From Lysinibacillus odysseyi 34hs-1 = NBRC 100172 (GTDB lineage: Bacteria; Bacillota; Bacilli; Bacillales_A; Planococcaceae): DNA of 64,000 nt. The stretch is from contig NZ_BCVX01000015.1 in NCBI RefSeq assembly GCF_001591965.1, positions 1-64,000 of the forward strand, in the 5' to 3' direction. The translations under genes were made by a program, and so were the position numbers. The notes below the pieces were generated by a model that was given only the letters and a program-made list of their open reading frames with translations, had not been told where the DNA came from and ran no database searches. Positions 26,647-34,754 of the stretch are shown here, one piece after another (position 1 is the stretch's first letter; every line of letters begins with the position of its first letter).

Positions 26647-26685
26647 AAAAAAAGGATGCGTGCATGCCAAGCAGCACCATCCTTT
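26647..26685 (-). terminator. Terminator of DUF2187 gene
   Basis: AAAGGATG / CATCCTTT stem closing a looped hairpin; TTTTTTT follows on the minus strand. Confidence 0.75.
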
Positions 26686-26691
26686 TTATGA

Positions 26692-26916
26692 TTAAGCAAG
26701 TTCCTTATTCTCGCTTGCCTGATAAATGATTTGATAGTTTTTATCATTCACAACTGTTAAGTCATTCGGTAAATCTTCTAATACTTTATTATATGATTCG
26801 AGAGTTAACTTGACGACAACAGAATTTTCATAACGTTTTATAACCGTTCCTTCCAATGTTTCATTGAAGCGGTTAAATAAAATTTGATCATGGACTCTTG
26901 CTTTTTGCACATTCAT
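26692..26916 (-). CDS. DUF2187 family small protein (YkvS-like)
   Basis: Small soluble protein of 74 residues. The ending LPNDLTVVNDKNYQIIY and the middle EGTVIKRYENSVVVKLT match the KOW/SH3-like DUF2187 family of Bacillales. ATG 26916 has GGGGGAAG before it; the frame is open to 26958 but without a ribosome site. Role unknown. Confidence 0.8.
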   Translation of the reverse strand: MNVQKARVHDQILFNRFNETLEGTVIKRYENSVVVKLTLESYNKVLEDLPNDLTVVNDKNYQIIYQASENKELA

Positions 26917-27327
26917 CGTTCTTCCCCCTACCCTCTTTTTTTTACACTTCCCCTTCATATTAGTTTATAAACAAAGTAGTAGTTTTATTACTATTTTTTC
27001 TTTTATTTTTTTATAGCACTCCTGAATCGGGATAGAAATCCGTATTCTCTGTTTCGTAAAGAATGGATATTCTTGCAGAAGAGCTTCCTAAAGCAGTATC
27101 CTTCTCCCGCTATTTTGTGATCACAGGGTAATGGCTATAAATGCGTGCTTACGTGGGGACACAACTATAGTCTTCATTCTTGCTTATTTAATTTTCAGAA
27201 AATTTACCCTATAATACTAGTTAGAGATATGATTTTACAAAAATAACTGTTATAATACTGTTAAAACAAATATTATCTGTATTATTACAGAATTCTTGTT
27301 ATGGACCAAATTAAAGGGGATGGGAAA
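26917..27327. other. Intergenic region with candidate -10 elements
   Basis: Two TATAAT hexamers (27210-27215 and 27251-27256) lie upstream of the CoA-transferase gene, but neither has a good -35 at proper distance. No gene seen. Confidence 0.35.
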
Positions 27328-28512
27328 ATGACAATTTTAAACGGGTTGAAAATTCTCGACTTTTCTTCATTGCTGCCTGGCCCGTTAGCAACGATGCTAT
27401 TTGCTGACCTTGGGGCGGATGTCATCCATATTGAATCATCTAGAAGAGTGGATTTAATGCGGATTATGCCTCCGTATGACGAAGATCAAGAATCATACAT
27501 TCATCAGCATTTGAACCGATCAAAAAAATCACTGACATTGAACCTGAAAACAGAGCAGGCAGTGGAAATTGTGAAAGCACTTATTAAAGAATATGACATT
27601 ATTATCGAAGGGTTCCGGCCAGGTGTAATGGACCGCCTGGGGCTCGGCTATGAGGAATTGAAAGAAGTGAATCCGAAACTCATCTATTGTTCTATTACAG
27701 GCTATGGACAGAACGGGCCTTTTGCCAATAGACCGGGCCATGATAACAATTACTTGTCAGTCGCGGGTGTCCTCGACCACTCCCGGCTGAAAGGAAAAAA
27801 ACCAGCTGCAATGGGTATCCAAATTGCCGATGTTGCCGGGGGGACATTGCACGCAGCAGTAGGGGTGCTCGCTGCGGCATTACACCGCGAAAAAACAGGG
27901 AAGGGAAAATACATCGATGTGTCGATGACGGATGCTGTTTTTACAATGAATGCCTTATACGGCTCTCAGTTCTTCGGCAGCGGCAGATGTCCAAAACCGG
28001 AGGAGGAAATTTTAAACGGCGGTACATTTTATGATTACTATCAGACAAAGGATGAGCGTTATTTCTCCGTCGGCAGCTTAGAGCCGCCATTCCGGAAGCT
28101 CCTATGTGAAGCATTGGATATTCCCGAACTTATCGACAGTACTTTCAATGATTCCTACTACACACAAATGCGATTTAAAGAGGCTGTATGTGACGCTTTT
28201 AAATCCAAGACTTATGCAGAATGGCTCGAAGTTTTTAATGAAGACTTCCATGGCTGTGTGGAGCCTGTCCTGACATTTGAAGAAGCATGTGAACATCCGC
28301 AGCTTATTGCTCGTAATATGGTTGTAGAAGTACCAAAGAAGGACGGGACAACACAGCGCCAGATTGGTACGGCTCTTAAATTTGACGGAGTAGAGCCTAT
28401 TTATAAATTTGCCGGCGTTAAAATGGGCGAGCATACAAATGAAATCCTAAAGGAACTCGGCTATTCAGAAGCATTAATCACCGAGCTTAGAGAAAATGAT
28501 ATTCTCACTTAA
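27328..28512 (+). CDS. CaiB/BaiF family CoA-transferase
   Basis: Class III CoA-transferase or alpha-methylacyl-CoA racemase-like enzyme, 394 residues. N-terminal LDFSSLLPGPLATMLFADLGADVIHIE (split across residues 8-34), LNRSKKSLTLNLK and DIIIEGFRPGVMDRLGLGYEEL are family hallmarks; the Asp in VAGVLDHS/IADVAGG region takes the catalytic role in relatives. The small C-terminal domain has HPQLIARNMVVEV. Start ATG 27328 is chosen because AAAGGGGA precedes it. Substrate unknown; single gene with its own terminator. Confidence 0.92.
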   Translation: MTILNGLKILDFSSLLPGPLATMLFADLGADVIHIESSRRVDLMRIMPPYDEDQESYIHQHLNRSKKSLTLNLKTEQAVEIVKALIKEYDIIIEGFRPGVMDRLGLGYEELKEVNPKLIYCSITGYGQNGPFANRPGHDNNYLSVAGVLDHSRLKGKKPAAMGIQIADVAGGTLHAAVGVLAAALHREKTGKGKYIDVSMTDAVFTMNALYGSQFFGSGRCPKPEEEILNGGTFYDYYQTKDERYFSVGSLEPPFRKLLCEALDIPELIDSTFNDSYYTQMRFKEAVCDAFKSKTYAEWLEVFNEDFHGCVEPVLTFEEACEHPQLIARNMVVEVPKKDGTTQRQIGTALKFDGVEPIYKFAGVKMGEHTNEILKELGYSEALITELRENDILT

Positions 28513-28545
28513 TCATAAGCATTCATACTATAAAAAAGTTAGCAC

Positions 28546-28579
28546 GCCGGCCTGCAATCTACTGCAGGCTGGCTTTTTT
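28546..28579 (+). terminator. Terminator of CoA-transferase gene
   Basis: GCCGGCCTGCA / TGCAGGCTGGC stem followed by TTTTTT. Confidence 0.88.
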
Positions 28580-28775
28580 ATTTTTTATAGGGGCTATAAA
28601 ACCACAGTTGTCTATGTCTCCTGATTTACATAAAATTATTAATGGAATACATACCCATTTATTGAATCCTTTTTCATTTTTATACGTAATAAATTAAGAG
28701 TAACTTAAGAATTTCATTCCTTTTTTCAAAAGGTTTGATTGCTAATATGGAAGGGATACTGTAAGAGGTGATTGT

Positions 28776-29351
28776 ATGAATAAAACGATTTATATCGTCT
28801 TAACGGAAACGGGCTCTATATTATCGCGAGCCATCCAACTATACACAAGAGAAATTTTCAATCATATATCTATTGCATTTGATGCAGAATTACAAGAGAT
28901 GTACAGCTTTGGCCGCAGACACGAAAATAATCCTCTTATTGGAGGTTTTGTTCAGGAAGATGTAAGTTCAAAATTATTGAGAAGAGCTAATTGTGCCATT
29001 TATGAATATAAAGTTTCCGACGAGCAATACGAAAAATTGCGCATGGAAATTTCCCACTTCAAACAATATCAGGAGCAATATAAATACAATTTTGTCGGCC
29101 TGCTCTGTGTTGCCTGCCGAATTCGGCTTAAACGTGAGTATGCATTCTTCTGTTCGCAATTTATTGCTACACTGTTCTTACGCGCAGGCATTACTTATAA
29201 TATTTGCCCTTATTTTACAAAGCCGACCGATTTCAAAAACATTCAGGGCCTTCAGCTTCTCTATAGAGGAAATTTAAAAAAATATATGCAGATTCCCCGT
29301 ACTAAGCCAATGCCAAATATACCTGTATCCTCTATTATTAAAATTGCCTAA
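28776..29351 (+). CDS. YiiX/YebB-like NlpC/P60 cysteine hydrolase
   Basis: Protein of 191 residues resembling circularly permuted NlpC/P60 (papain-like) hydrolases: the His comes first (EIFNHISIAFD, His30) and the Cys later (YAFFCSQFIATLF, Cys126), the order seen in YiiX/YebB-type proteins. No signal peptide, so it acts in the cytoplasm or on lipid substrates; the family may cleave amide or thioester bonds. AAGAGGTG lies before ATG. Single gene; family assignment rests on the His and Cys motifs only. Confidence 0.75.
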   Translation: MNKTIYIVLTETGSILSRAIQLYTREIFNHISIAFDAELQEMYSFGRRHENNPLIGGFVQEDVSSKLLRRANCAIYEYKVSDEQYEKLRMEISHFKQYQEQYKYNFVGLLCVACRIRLKREYAFFCSQFIATLFLRAGITYNICPYFTKPTDFKNIQGLQLLYRGNLKKYMQIPRTKPMPNIPVSSIIKIA

Positions 29352-29501
29352 AGCGGCCTGCTTTTCATTCTAGAAGCCGAGGCTTTTTATTCCGTTTTGA
29401 GCCTTCTAAAAGAGGCTGATGTAATACCGCAGTCGATTGGACTTTCATGTTCCGTAAATCTGCCCTAATAAAGAGAGCAAAATGATCAAGGGCGACAGCA
29501 T

Positions 29502-29627
29502 CTACACAAGAATGACAAGAAGCAATACTGTGAATGGGTTAAATAGCAGGCAGGTATCACCTTTATCAATCTCATCTAATAACCCATAGAAAACCAGCGT
29601 GCATACCATCATAGAAAGAGCGCCCAA
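29502..29627 (-). CDS. Possible small membrane protein (41 codons)
   Basis: A minus-strand frame with TTG start gives two hydrophobic stretches (GALSMMVCTLVFYGLL and FTVLLLVILV) joined by DEIDKGDTCLLFNP, a sensible hairpin membrane peptide. The ribosome site is weak (CTGGA). It lies 29 bases beyond the acetamidase stop in the same direction. It may be real or a fragment; the rest of 29352-29655 shows nothing else firm. Confidence 0.3.
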   Translation of the reverse strand: MGALSMMVCTLVFYGLLDEIDKGDTCLLFNPFTVLLLVILV

Positions 29628-29655
29628 TATAAATTTCCAGACGCTCTTTGTCTAA

Positions 29656-31002
29656 TTAATCGTACTGGCGTTTCACATATTTAAAGATGCGTGCATTCTT
29701 CAGTACAGTTTTCGGGAACTGGGCCGTAATGAGGACAAGACCCGGGAAACGGCCGATTTCAACACCGCCTGTCAAAGTGACACGGTTCTTTACTTCTTCT
29801 ATTGGCGCCTCTACAAGCTTCGCCATACGGAGAAGGGCATTGTCTGTCGCAGCGTTAATCGTGATACCTGTACCAACAACTGCAATTGGAAAAGCCTCCT
29901 CCAGCTGCTTCATTCCAAACTCTTCCGCAATGTCACGTGCCTGTTTCCGCTCTTCTTTTGTAAAAGGCTTTGCCAGATACGGCAGATCTTCTTCATTTGG
30001 AAGCAGAACAGGCCCTTCTACTTTTACCTTTTTCAGCAAGCTGACCTTTACCTGCACGATACCTGAAACATTTGATGCATGGCCTGCTGGTTGTCCTGCT
30101 CCCTGCATCGCATGAATATCTCCCAGGTATAGCCCTCCCCCTTTAACGAGGACCGGGCAAATGAGGATAGCACCCTCACGCACTTGTGGAAGATGTAAAT
30201 GCCCATCTGTGCGGTGGATTTCTAGCTCTTGCTCGGTTATTTGCAGCTCATGATCAGCATCCACAAGTAATAGACCACTATCCCCTGCATTATGGGATGC
30301 GGGGATGGCCTTGGAAGGTATCGTCCCAATCTCGGCAATGAACGGACGGACGCGGGTAGTCACTCCAGCTAAATCGCTCGGTGCCATACTTACGACAGGA
30401 TTTTGCACCGACTTTTCCGGCAGCCGTAAGTATCTTTGAGGATCGATCCCGATTTTTCGTGCCCCTTCTTTTCCTACTGTCACACCGACTTTTCCTTTCG
30501 GATGAAAAGCCATCGTATAACCATGGGCAAATTTTATCGGTGCTGTATCGTTATTACATGTAGTACAGCGAATTGCTTCCGGTCCGATGCCATTTACGAT
30601 CGTCTGCGGGTGGAGCTTCCCACACCCCGGACATTTTACTTTTAAAAAAGGATCACTAATATAGCGGTCTCCCATATATTGCTCTACACCGGAAGCTGTT
30701 GCTAATGATGTTATACGGATTGACTCGATTTCCACTACAATAGAATCCCCAACTTCTGCCCCTTCGATATACACAGGCTTTGTCACTTCATGCCTGCCTT
30801 TTATAGTAGGTGTAAGCATCGGTCCCCAACAACCCGGGGCGGTATTAGCAATAATGGTACCACCATCTCGCAATGGCCCTAAAAATTCATTTTCTGGCCC
30901 GACGATGCCATCCGTAAATTCATTTATGAACAGCATTTCTGCCGGCTTTACTTGTTGTTCCTGCCCCGCTTCAGAAAGTAGTTCATTTTGTTCTTCATGC
31001 AT
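29656..31002 (-). CDS. Acetamidase/formamidase family protein
   Basis: Predicted amidase of 448 residues (FmdA_AmdA family) hydrolysing short amides to acid and ammonia. Family signs: NTAPGCWGPMLTPT near 53-66, VEIESIRI, AFHPKGKVGVTVG, AIPASHNAGDSGLL, YLGDIHAMQGAGQPAGHA with the likely metal-binding Asp and His, and the C-terminal GVEIGRFPGLVLITAQFPK. An insertion at 124-149 has two CxxC pairs (CPGC and CTTC), a probable zinc knuckle. ATG 31002 gives sensible spacing to AAAGGA/GGTGGGA; ATG 31014 is possible. No ammonium or amide transporter is adjacent. Confidence 0.88.
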   Translation of the reverse strand: MHEEQNELLSEAGQEQQVKPAEMLFINEFTDGIVGPENEFLGPLRDGGTIIANTAPGCWGPMLTPTIKGRHEVTKPVYIEGAEVGDSIVVEIESIRITSLATASGVEQYMGDRYISDPFLKVKCPGCGKLHPQTIVNGIGPEAIRCTTCNNDTAPIKFAHGYTMAFHPKGKVGVTVGKEGARKIGIDPQRYLRLPEKSVQNPVVSMAPSDLAGVTTRVRPFIAEIGTIPSKAIPASHNAGDSGLLLVDADHELQITEQELEIHRTDGHLHLPQVREGAILICPVLVKGGGLYLGDIHAMQGAGQPAGHASNVSGIVQVKVSLLKKVKVEGPVLLPNEEDLPYLAKPFTKEERKQARDIAEEFGMKQLEEAFPIAVVGTGITINAATDNALLRMAKLVEAPIEEVKNRVTLTGGVEIGRFPGLVLITAQFPKTVLKNARIFKYVKRQYD

Positions 31003-31393
31003 GCTTCCCACCATTCCTTTCCTAATTTTTCCTGACTCAAGTATAGAAAATAGGGCAAGAGAGTACAAGAGTTGACAAAAAGTATTTCTACTTTTCTAAA
31101 ATATCACTCAACTTCTTTCCTCCCTTGTTTTATCGATCTGGAACCTATTCTCCTTTCAGCATCTCTTCCTCATTTATTCATTTTTTGAGTAATTACTTCT
31201 ACTCATATACCCAATAAGTTATCCAATCATCTATAGATCCTCCTGTTACATCTGTAAAATGAATGTCATAAATTTTGCATAACTAATTCACAATTCCCTT
31301 TGATATAGTAAGTTTTACATCAAAATCGACGTATTTTTATGCATTACATTTGTGTTAAGGATATGTTAAAAACCCCAAAATAATAGACTTTTG

Positions 31394-31507
31394 ATGTATG
31401 ATGAATTCAGTTCCAAAGCATTTCGCATGACGTTCACATTCCGCAAAGTAGATAGAGCTACTTTTGAACGTGTATCCGAAATTCACTCACCCACATTTGG
31501 ACATTGA
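31394..31507 (+). CDS. Possible 37-residue ORF ahead of a terminator
   Basis: ATG frame with MYDEFSSKAFRMTFTFRKVD, RATFERVSEIHSPTFGH and a stop, 27 bases before a good terminator. No ribosome site is visible, so the transcript may instead be a small RNA or this may be a fragment. Confidence 0.25.
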   Translation: MYDEFSSKAFRMTFTFRKVDRATFERVSEIHSPTFGH

Positions 31508-31533
31508 AAAAACACCTCTATTTTGAACATGAA

Positions 31534-31566
31534 AACCGCACTTCCAGCTCAAGAAGCGCGGTTTTT
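31534..31566 (+). terminator. Terminator in intergenic region
   Basis: AACCGCACTTC / GAAGCGCGGTT stem with one mismatch, then TTTTT. No known gene on this strand ends here, so it marks an unannotated transcript or attenuates one. Confidence 0.65.
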
Positions 31567-31697
31567 CATGTACATTATTTTACTAGTCATATTGATTTAC
31601 CCTTTTCTGTCATATCAACTTTACATAAACGAATGCCAGCCCTGCTTTTCCTGTTCCCCTCTATTCTTTTTCACCCTGACAGGAAGGGGAAATATAT

Positions 31698-31726
31698 TTG
31701 TAAATATATCCATTTATTTTTATAAT
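31698..31726 (+). promoter_or_regulatory. Sigma-A promoter of unknown operon
   Basis: TTGTAA (31698-31703), 17-base spacer, TATAAT (31721-31726); start site expected near 31733. Confidence 0.6.
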
Positions 31727-31779
31727 TTTTAATAATTACTAGAGATGGAGAACTTCATATTAATGAGGAGGCTTTGGAG

Positions 31780-32394
31780 TTGAAAGAACTATATGGTGCA
31801 TTGTATATTCAGACCGATTTTATGAAAAAGATAATGGAAGAAAAATACGATTCCTACATGCTATATACATACTTATTAAGAAACGGCTATCAGCATAACT
31901 TTCATTCGCTTTCCCTCGTGTATGATCTGTGGAATTATTTCTACTTTAAAGATGAAGAGCTTGTCCTGCATCCTGAGCATAATCTTATTTACGGTGCGCG
32001 GTCCATGGCGTTAAAGCTAATCAGTGGAGATGAAACAATGCAGCGCCTAAAGGTCACTACCCTAGAGCGCGGATCAGAATCTATGCTGGCGGCTATTTAC
32101 TGCACCAACCTTTTTATTGATCAGCTGCAGAATTACTGCGAGGTGCTGCCGGAAGAGACGCAGCGGAAAATTAAAACCTATATGTCTTTTGATATCGGCA
32201 AATTATTTAGTGAGCAATTCAAACAGGTGGAGCCGTATCCTTCCCTTTTTGTAGAACTGCAAGCAAAGGTGATTAAAGAATTCTATCAGAACAAGGTGAA
32301 AAACGAAGGTGCCTTATCCGAGCAATTGATGGAGATTTCCAAGTTGATCCGTGAATTCCATCTTCGCTACGAGCAGACCTTTAGTCAGCTTTAA
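31780..32394 (+). CDS. Unknown helical protein, first gene of operon
   Basis: Soluble protein of 204 residues that I do not recognise. It is strongly alpha-helical and rich in aromatic and acidic residues; no signal peptide, membrane segment, metal motif or nucleotide motif is visible. A TTG start at 31780 sits 8 bases after GAGGAGG; the TTG two codons earlier is too close. The next gene follows after 24 bases, so the pair is probably co-transcribed from the promoter at 31698. Confidence 0.82.
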   Translation: MKELYGALYIQTDFMKKIMEEKYDSYMLYTYLLRNGYQHNFHSLSLVYDLWNYFYFKDEELVLHPEHNLIYGARSMALKLISGDETMQRLKVTTLERGSESMLAAIYCTNLFIDQLQNYCEVLPEETQRKIKTYMSFDIGKLFSEQFKQVEPYPSLFVELQAKVIKEFYQNKVKNEGALSEQLMEISKLIREFHLRYEQTFSQL

Positions 32395-32418
32395 TTATTA
32401 CATCTGGAGGAACTGCAT

Positions 32419-33633
32419 ATGTTAGCACATATCATGTCTAACGAAGAATCCATTCAACATTTAGTTTATTTAACCCGTACAGGGCAATTTGAACATTGCC
32501 TGCAACAAAGCATACTAGTTTTACCTCACCTATATACAGAACAGCAGCAAGCTGCTGCACTTTGCGAGCTGATTGAAGCTGCCTTCCAGCTGTCAAAATT
32601 CCAAGAAGCTGCCTACTATCTGCCGTTGTTTGAAAACATAGCGGATACGCTAAAAGATCCTGCTTTTTTTATGCGTCTTCTTCTATATAAGGGACACTTT
32701 TATATACATATTCATGGTGATGCCACAACAGCTTTAACCTACTATGAGGAAGGGCTGTCCCTCGCTTTTGAATGTAAAGCATATAACAACTTGGCAGATT
32801 TTATTAAAAATATTATTCGTTATCGTGCAAAGGAAGAAAAGGAAGACAAGCTGCTGGCTATAGCCGAGCTTGCTTATATCTTCTCGCAGCGGACGGAAAT
32901 CCAGCAGGAAGCTTCACGTATTTCAGCAGCAATGGCGCTCTTAGAATGTTATAGTCTTACAGGAAAAGTGGAGCAATTTGAACAGCTGGAAAAACAGGTT
33001 TCCGTTCTGCCCTCCTTGCCAAACTTTCCGGGTGAATTGACTCGGCTTCAAGTGTTGAGAGCAAGAGTTTTGGCAAAGCAGGGGTATTACGCACAAGCCT
33101 TTTGCTTGATGAAACGAGCTAACCTGTATTATGAAAAGCAGCAGGAGTATTATCTTCTTTTACAGCAACTTTCTATCCAAAAGCAGCTTTCTGTGAAGTT
33201 CATGCCCGAAAAGATAGCTGCCATTGATCGAAAAATAGAGAAAATAGGAAAACTGGCCAAGCAGATTTCTCTTCATTTTGATCATAGCGTAAAAAAAGAG
33301 AAGGTATATAGCGAGGAAAACGCGGTTTGCCATTTCCACCAATCTATCGAAGAACAACTGGCAGATAAAGAGGACTTCCTTTATTTACTGACATTTACAG
33401 AGGATGCTGCCTGCTATCAGGCACTTATCGATTATCCCTCCTCTAAACTGGCGCTTTCAGGAAACCGTGTTCTTTATGTGTTGAAAGATAGCAGTATACC
33501 GGCTGACTTCCCCGCATACAAGCTTCCCCGTATCTTCCTGACGGTTATTCACCTTTCTGAAGCATTTTCAGCGATGGAGCTCTTTCATAAAGCGCATGCA
33601 AAGATGTATTACATACTGCATAATAAAAAATAA
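32419..33633 (+). CDS. Unknown TPR-like helical repeat protein
   Basis: Soluble protein of 404 residues, second gene of the operon. The first 270 residues are regular helix pairs with TPR-like spacing, such as GQFEHCLQQSILVLPHLY, ATTALTYYEEGLSLAFE and GYYAQAFCLMKRANLYYEKQ. The last 130 residues differ (mixed strands and helices, GNRVLYVLKDSSIPADFPAY). There is no HTH, so it is not an RRNPP regulator, and no catalytic motif. GGAGG precedes the ATG. Probably a scaffold or sensor acting with the upstream protein. Confidence 0.82.
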   Translation: MLAHIMSNEESIQHLVYLTRTGQFEHCLQQSILVLPHLYTEQQQAAALCELIEAAFQLSKFQEAAYYLPLFENIADTLKDPAFFMRLLLYKGHFYIHIHGDATTALTYYEEGLSLAFECKAYNNLADFIKNIIRYRAKEEKEDKLLAIAELAYIFSQRTEIQQEASRISAAMALLECYSLTGKVEQFEQLEKQVSVLPSLPNFPGELTRLQVLRARVLAKQGYYAQAFCLMKRANLYYEKQQEYYLLLQQLSIQKQLSVKFMPEKIAAIDRKIEKIGKLAKQISLHFDHSVKKEKVYSEENAVCHFHQSIEEQLADKEDFLYLLTFTEDAACYQALIDYPSSKLALSGNRVLYVLKDSSIPADFPAYKLPRIFLTVIHLSEAFSAMELFHKAHAKMYYILHNKK

Positions 33634-33694
33634 AACCGGACCTGCTCGTCCGGTTTATCAAGAAGGCAAAGGTGGCTGTCACCTTTGGCCTTTT
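33633..33694. terminator. Double terminator, convergent
   Basis: Two hairpins in a row: AAACCGGAC / GTCCGGTTT (33633-33656) and GGCAAAGGTG / CACCTTTGGCC with TTTT (33666-33694). They lie between the TPR-like gene and the convergent rhodanese gene. Confidence 0.78.
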
Positions 33695-33711
33695 GCTTTG
33701 TTATTACTTCT

Positions 33712-34053
33712 CTAATAAGAGCCAATGCCTCCCCGGACATTCGTTACTCTCTCGTAGCCCATCTTTTTTAGTTGCTTACATGCCTGGGCAGAACGCATCC
33801 CGCTTCTGCAAATGACAACGATCTCCTTGTCTTTTGGCAGGCTTGAAAAATCAGACCCGAGCGGCACATTACGAAATTGTTTAATATTTCTTGTTTGAAA
33901 TTCTGCTGGTGTCCGCACATCGATAAACAGCTTACTCGGATCGCGCAGCTCCTGTTTCAACTGGTGGGCTGAAATGCTGCGAATGCCCTTTGCCGTCCTC
34001 ATGCGCCAGAGTACAAATACAGCAACGACTGCTACTATAATTAGTGTTTCCAT
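33712..34053 (-). CDS. Membrane-anchored rhodanese-domain protein
   Basis: Sulfurtransferase of 113 residues. An N-terminal membrane helix (about 3-18) is followed by a single rhodanese domain (27-113) with FIDVRTPAEFQTRNI and the active-site loop ICRSGMRS (Cys82), which carries a persulfide in the family. Second gene behind a CstR-type persulfide-sensing regulator (47-base gap), which fits sulfane-sulfur handling. Confidence 0.92.
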   Translation of the reverse strand: METLIIVAVVAVFVLWRMRTAKGIRSISAHQLKQELRDPSKLFIDVRTPAEFQTRNIKQFRNVPLGSDFSSLPKDKEIVVICRSGMRSAQACKQLKKMGYERVTNVRGGIGSY

Positions 34054-34100
34054 ACTTCCCCTTATCCACTTTTTTATTGATTCCTAAAAAAGATCTATAT

Positions 34101-34364
34101 TTAACGGCTTTTTACTACTAGATTGATTGCTTCCTGGATTGTATCAGTCATTTCATCTTCTGTATCTGCTTCTTTGATGCATTCAAGAAGGTTATTGCTG
34201 ACAATAACACCGATCGTACGGTCTACGCCTGACCGGACGGCGCTTAACTGTGTGATTACTTCTTTGCAATCCTTCTCTTCTTCCATCATGCGTAAAATAC
34301 CGCGAAGCTGTCCTTCAATACGCTTGATACGGTTGGCTGTTTTTACATCATATTTCAGTTTCAT
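34101..34364 (-). CDS. CstR-type (CsoR family) persulfide-sensing repressor
   Basis: All-helical DUF156 repressor of 87 residues. Cys33 (EKDCKEVITQL) and Cys62 (NNLLECI) are kept, but the His of copper-sensing CsoR, four residues before the second Cys, is Asn58. That pattern and numbering match CstR, which senses sulfane sulfur by cross-linking two Cys, rather than copper. The downstream rhodanese agrees. ATG 34364 has AAAAGGGGG before it; the ATG at 34385 would lie upstream of the predicted transcription start, so it is excluded. Confidence 0.88.
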   Translation of the reverse strand: MKLKYDVKTANRIKRIEGQLRGILRMMEEEKDCKEVITQLSAVRSGVDRTIGVIVSNNLLECIKEADTEDEMTDTIQEAINLVVKSR

Positions 34365-34385
34365 ACGCCCCCTTTTCTTCCTCAT

Positions 34386-34414
34386 ATTATATACCCTAGG
34401 CGGTACCCTATCAA
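34386..34414 (-). promoter_or_regulatory. CstR operon promoter with operator in spacer
   Basis: On the minus strand TTGATA (34409-34414), 17-base spacer, TATAAT (34386-34391). The spacer and -35 edge contain two TAGGGTA repeats around GGTACC, G-tract text typical for CsoR/CstR operators, so the repressor likely covers its own promoter. Confidence 0.7.
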
Positions 34415-34613
34415 CTAGTTTGGATTTACTATATTTGAGTTCTTAAAACGAAAAATGAGACGGTCATCGCCTCCCATCCATAAATACCGATTTGCCGATT
34501 TTACAGCGCTTTAAGGTAGATTAAAAACTTGCTGGGTACGTCCAAATATGAAAGACCTAAATAAACACGCAAATACTTTAGATAATTATTTTTCAAATTC
34601 GGAAATACTAAGG
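34415..34613. other. Intergenic region, nothing recognised
   Basis: AT-rich DNA upstream of the CstR promoter; no gene or repeat seen. Confidence 0.35.
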
Positions 34614-34640
34614 AAAAAGGCGCCTTTTAGCAGGCGCCTT
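34614..34640 (-). terminator. Terminator of flavin oxidoreductase gene
   Basis: Perfect AAGGCGCC / GGCGCCTT stem; TTTTT follows on the minus strand. It lies about 115 bases after the stop. Confidence 0.75.
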
Positions 34641-34754
34641 AGAGTGAGGACAAGGTCGTAAAATGACTTTCTCTTCATGCATTTTTAAATAATATGGCAA
34701 AAAGAAGATGTACCCAGCCTGTATTGAAAACGCTTGCCAGACAAATGTCTCCTT

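Larger units (their letters stand above)
31003..31779. other. Long intergenic region before the unknown operon
   Basis: 777 bases holding a possible 37-codon ORF, a hairpin terminator at 31534 and the promoter at 31698; otherwise AT-rich without genes. Confidence 0.5.

Noticed and set aside
32419-33633. Rap/RRNPP-type quorum sensor
   Set aside because: TPR-like repeats are present but there is no HTH, no Rap N-terminal bundle I can recognise and no adjacent pre-peptide gene.
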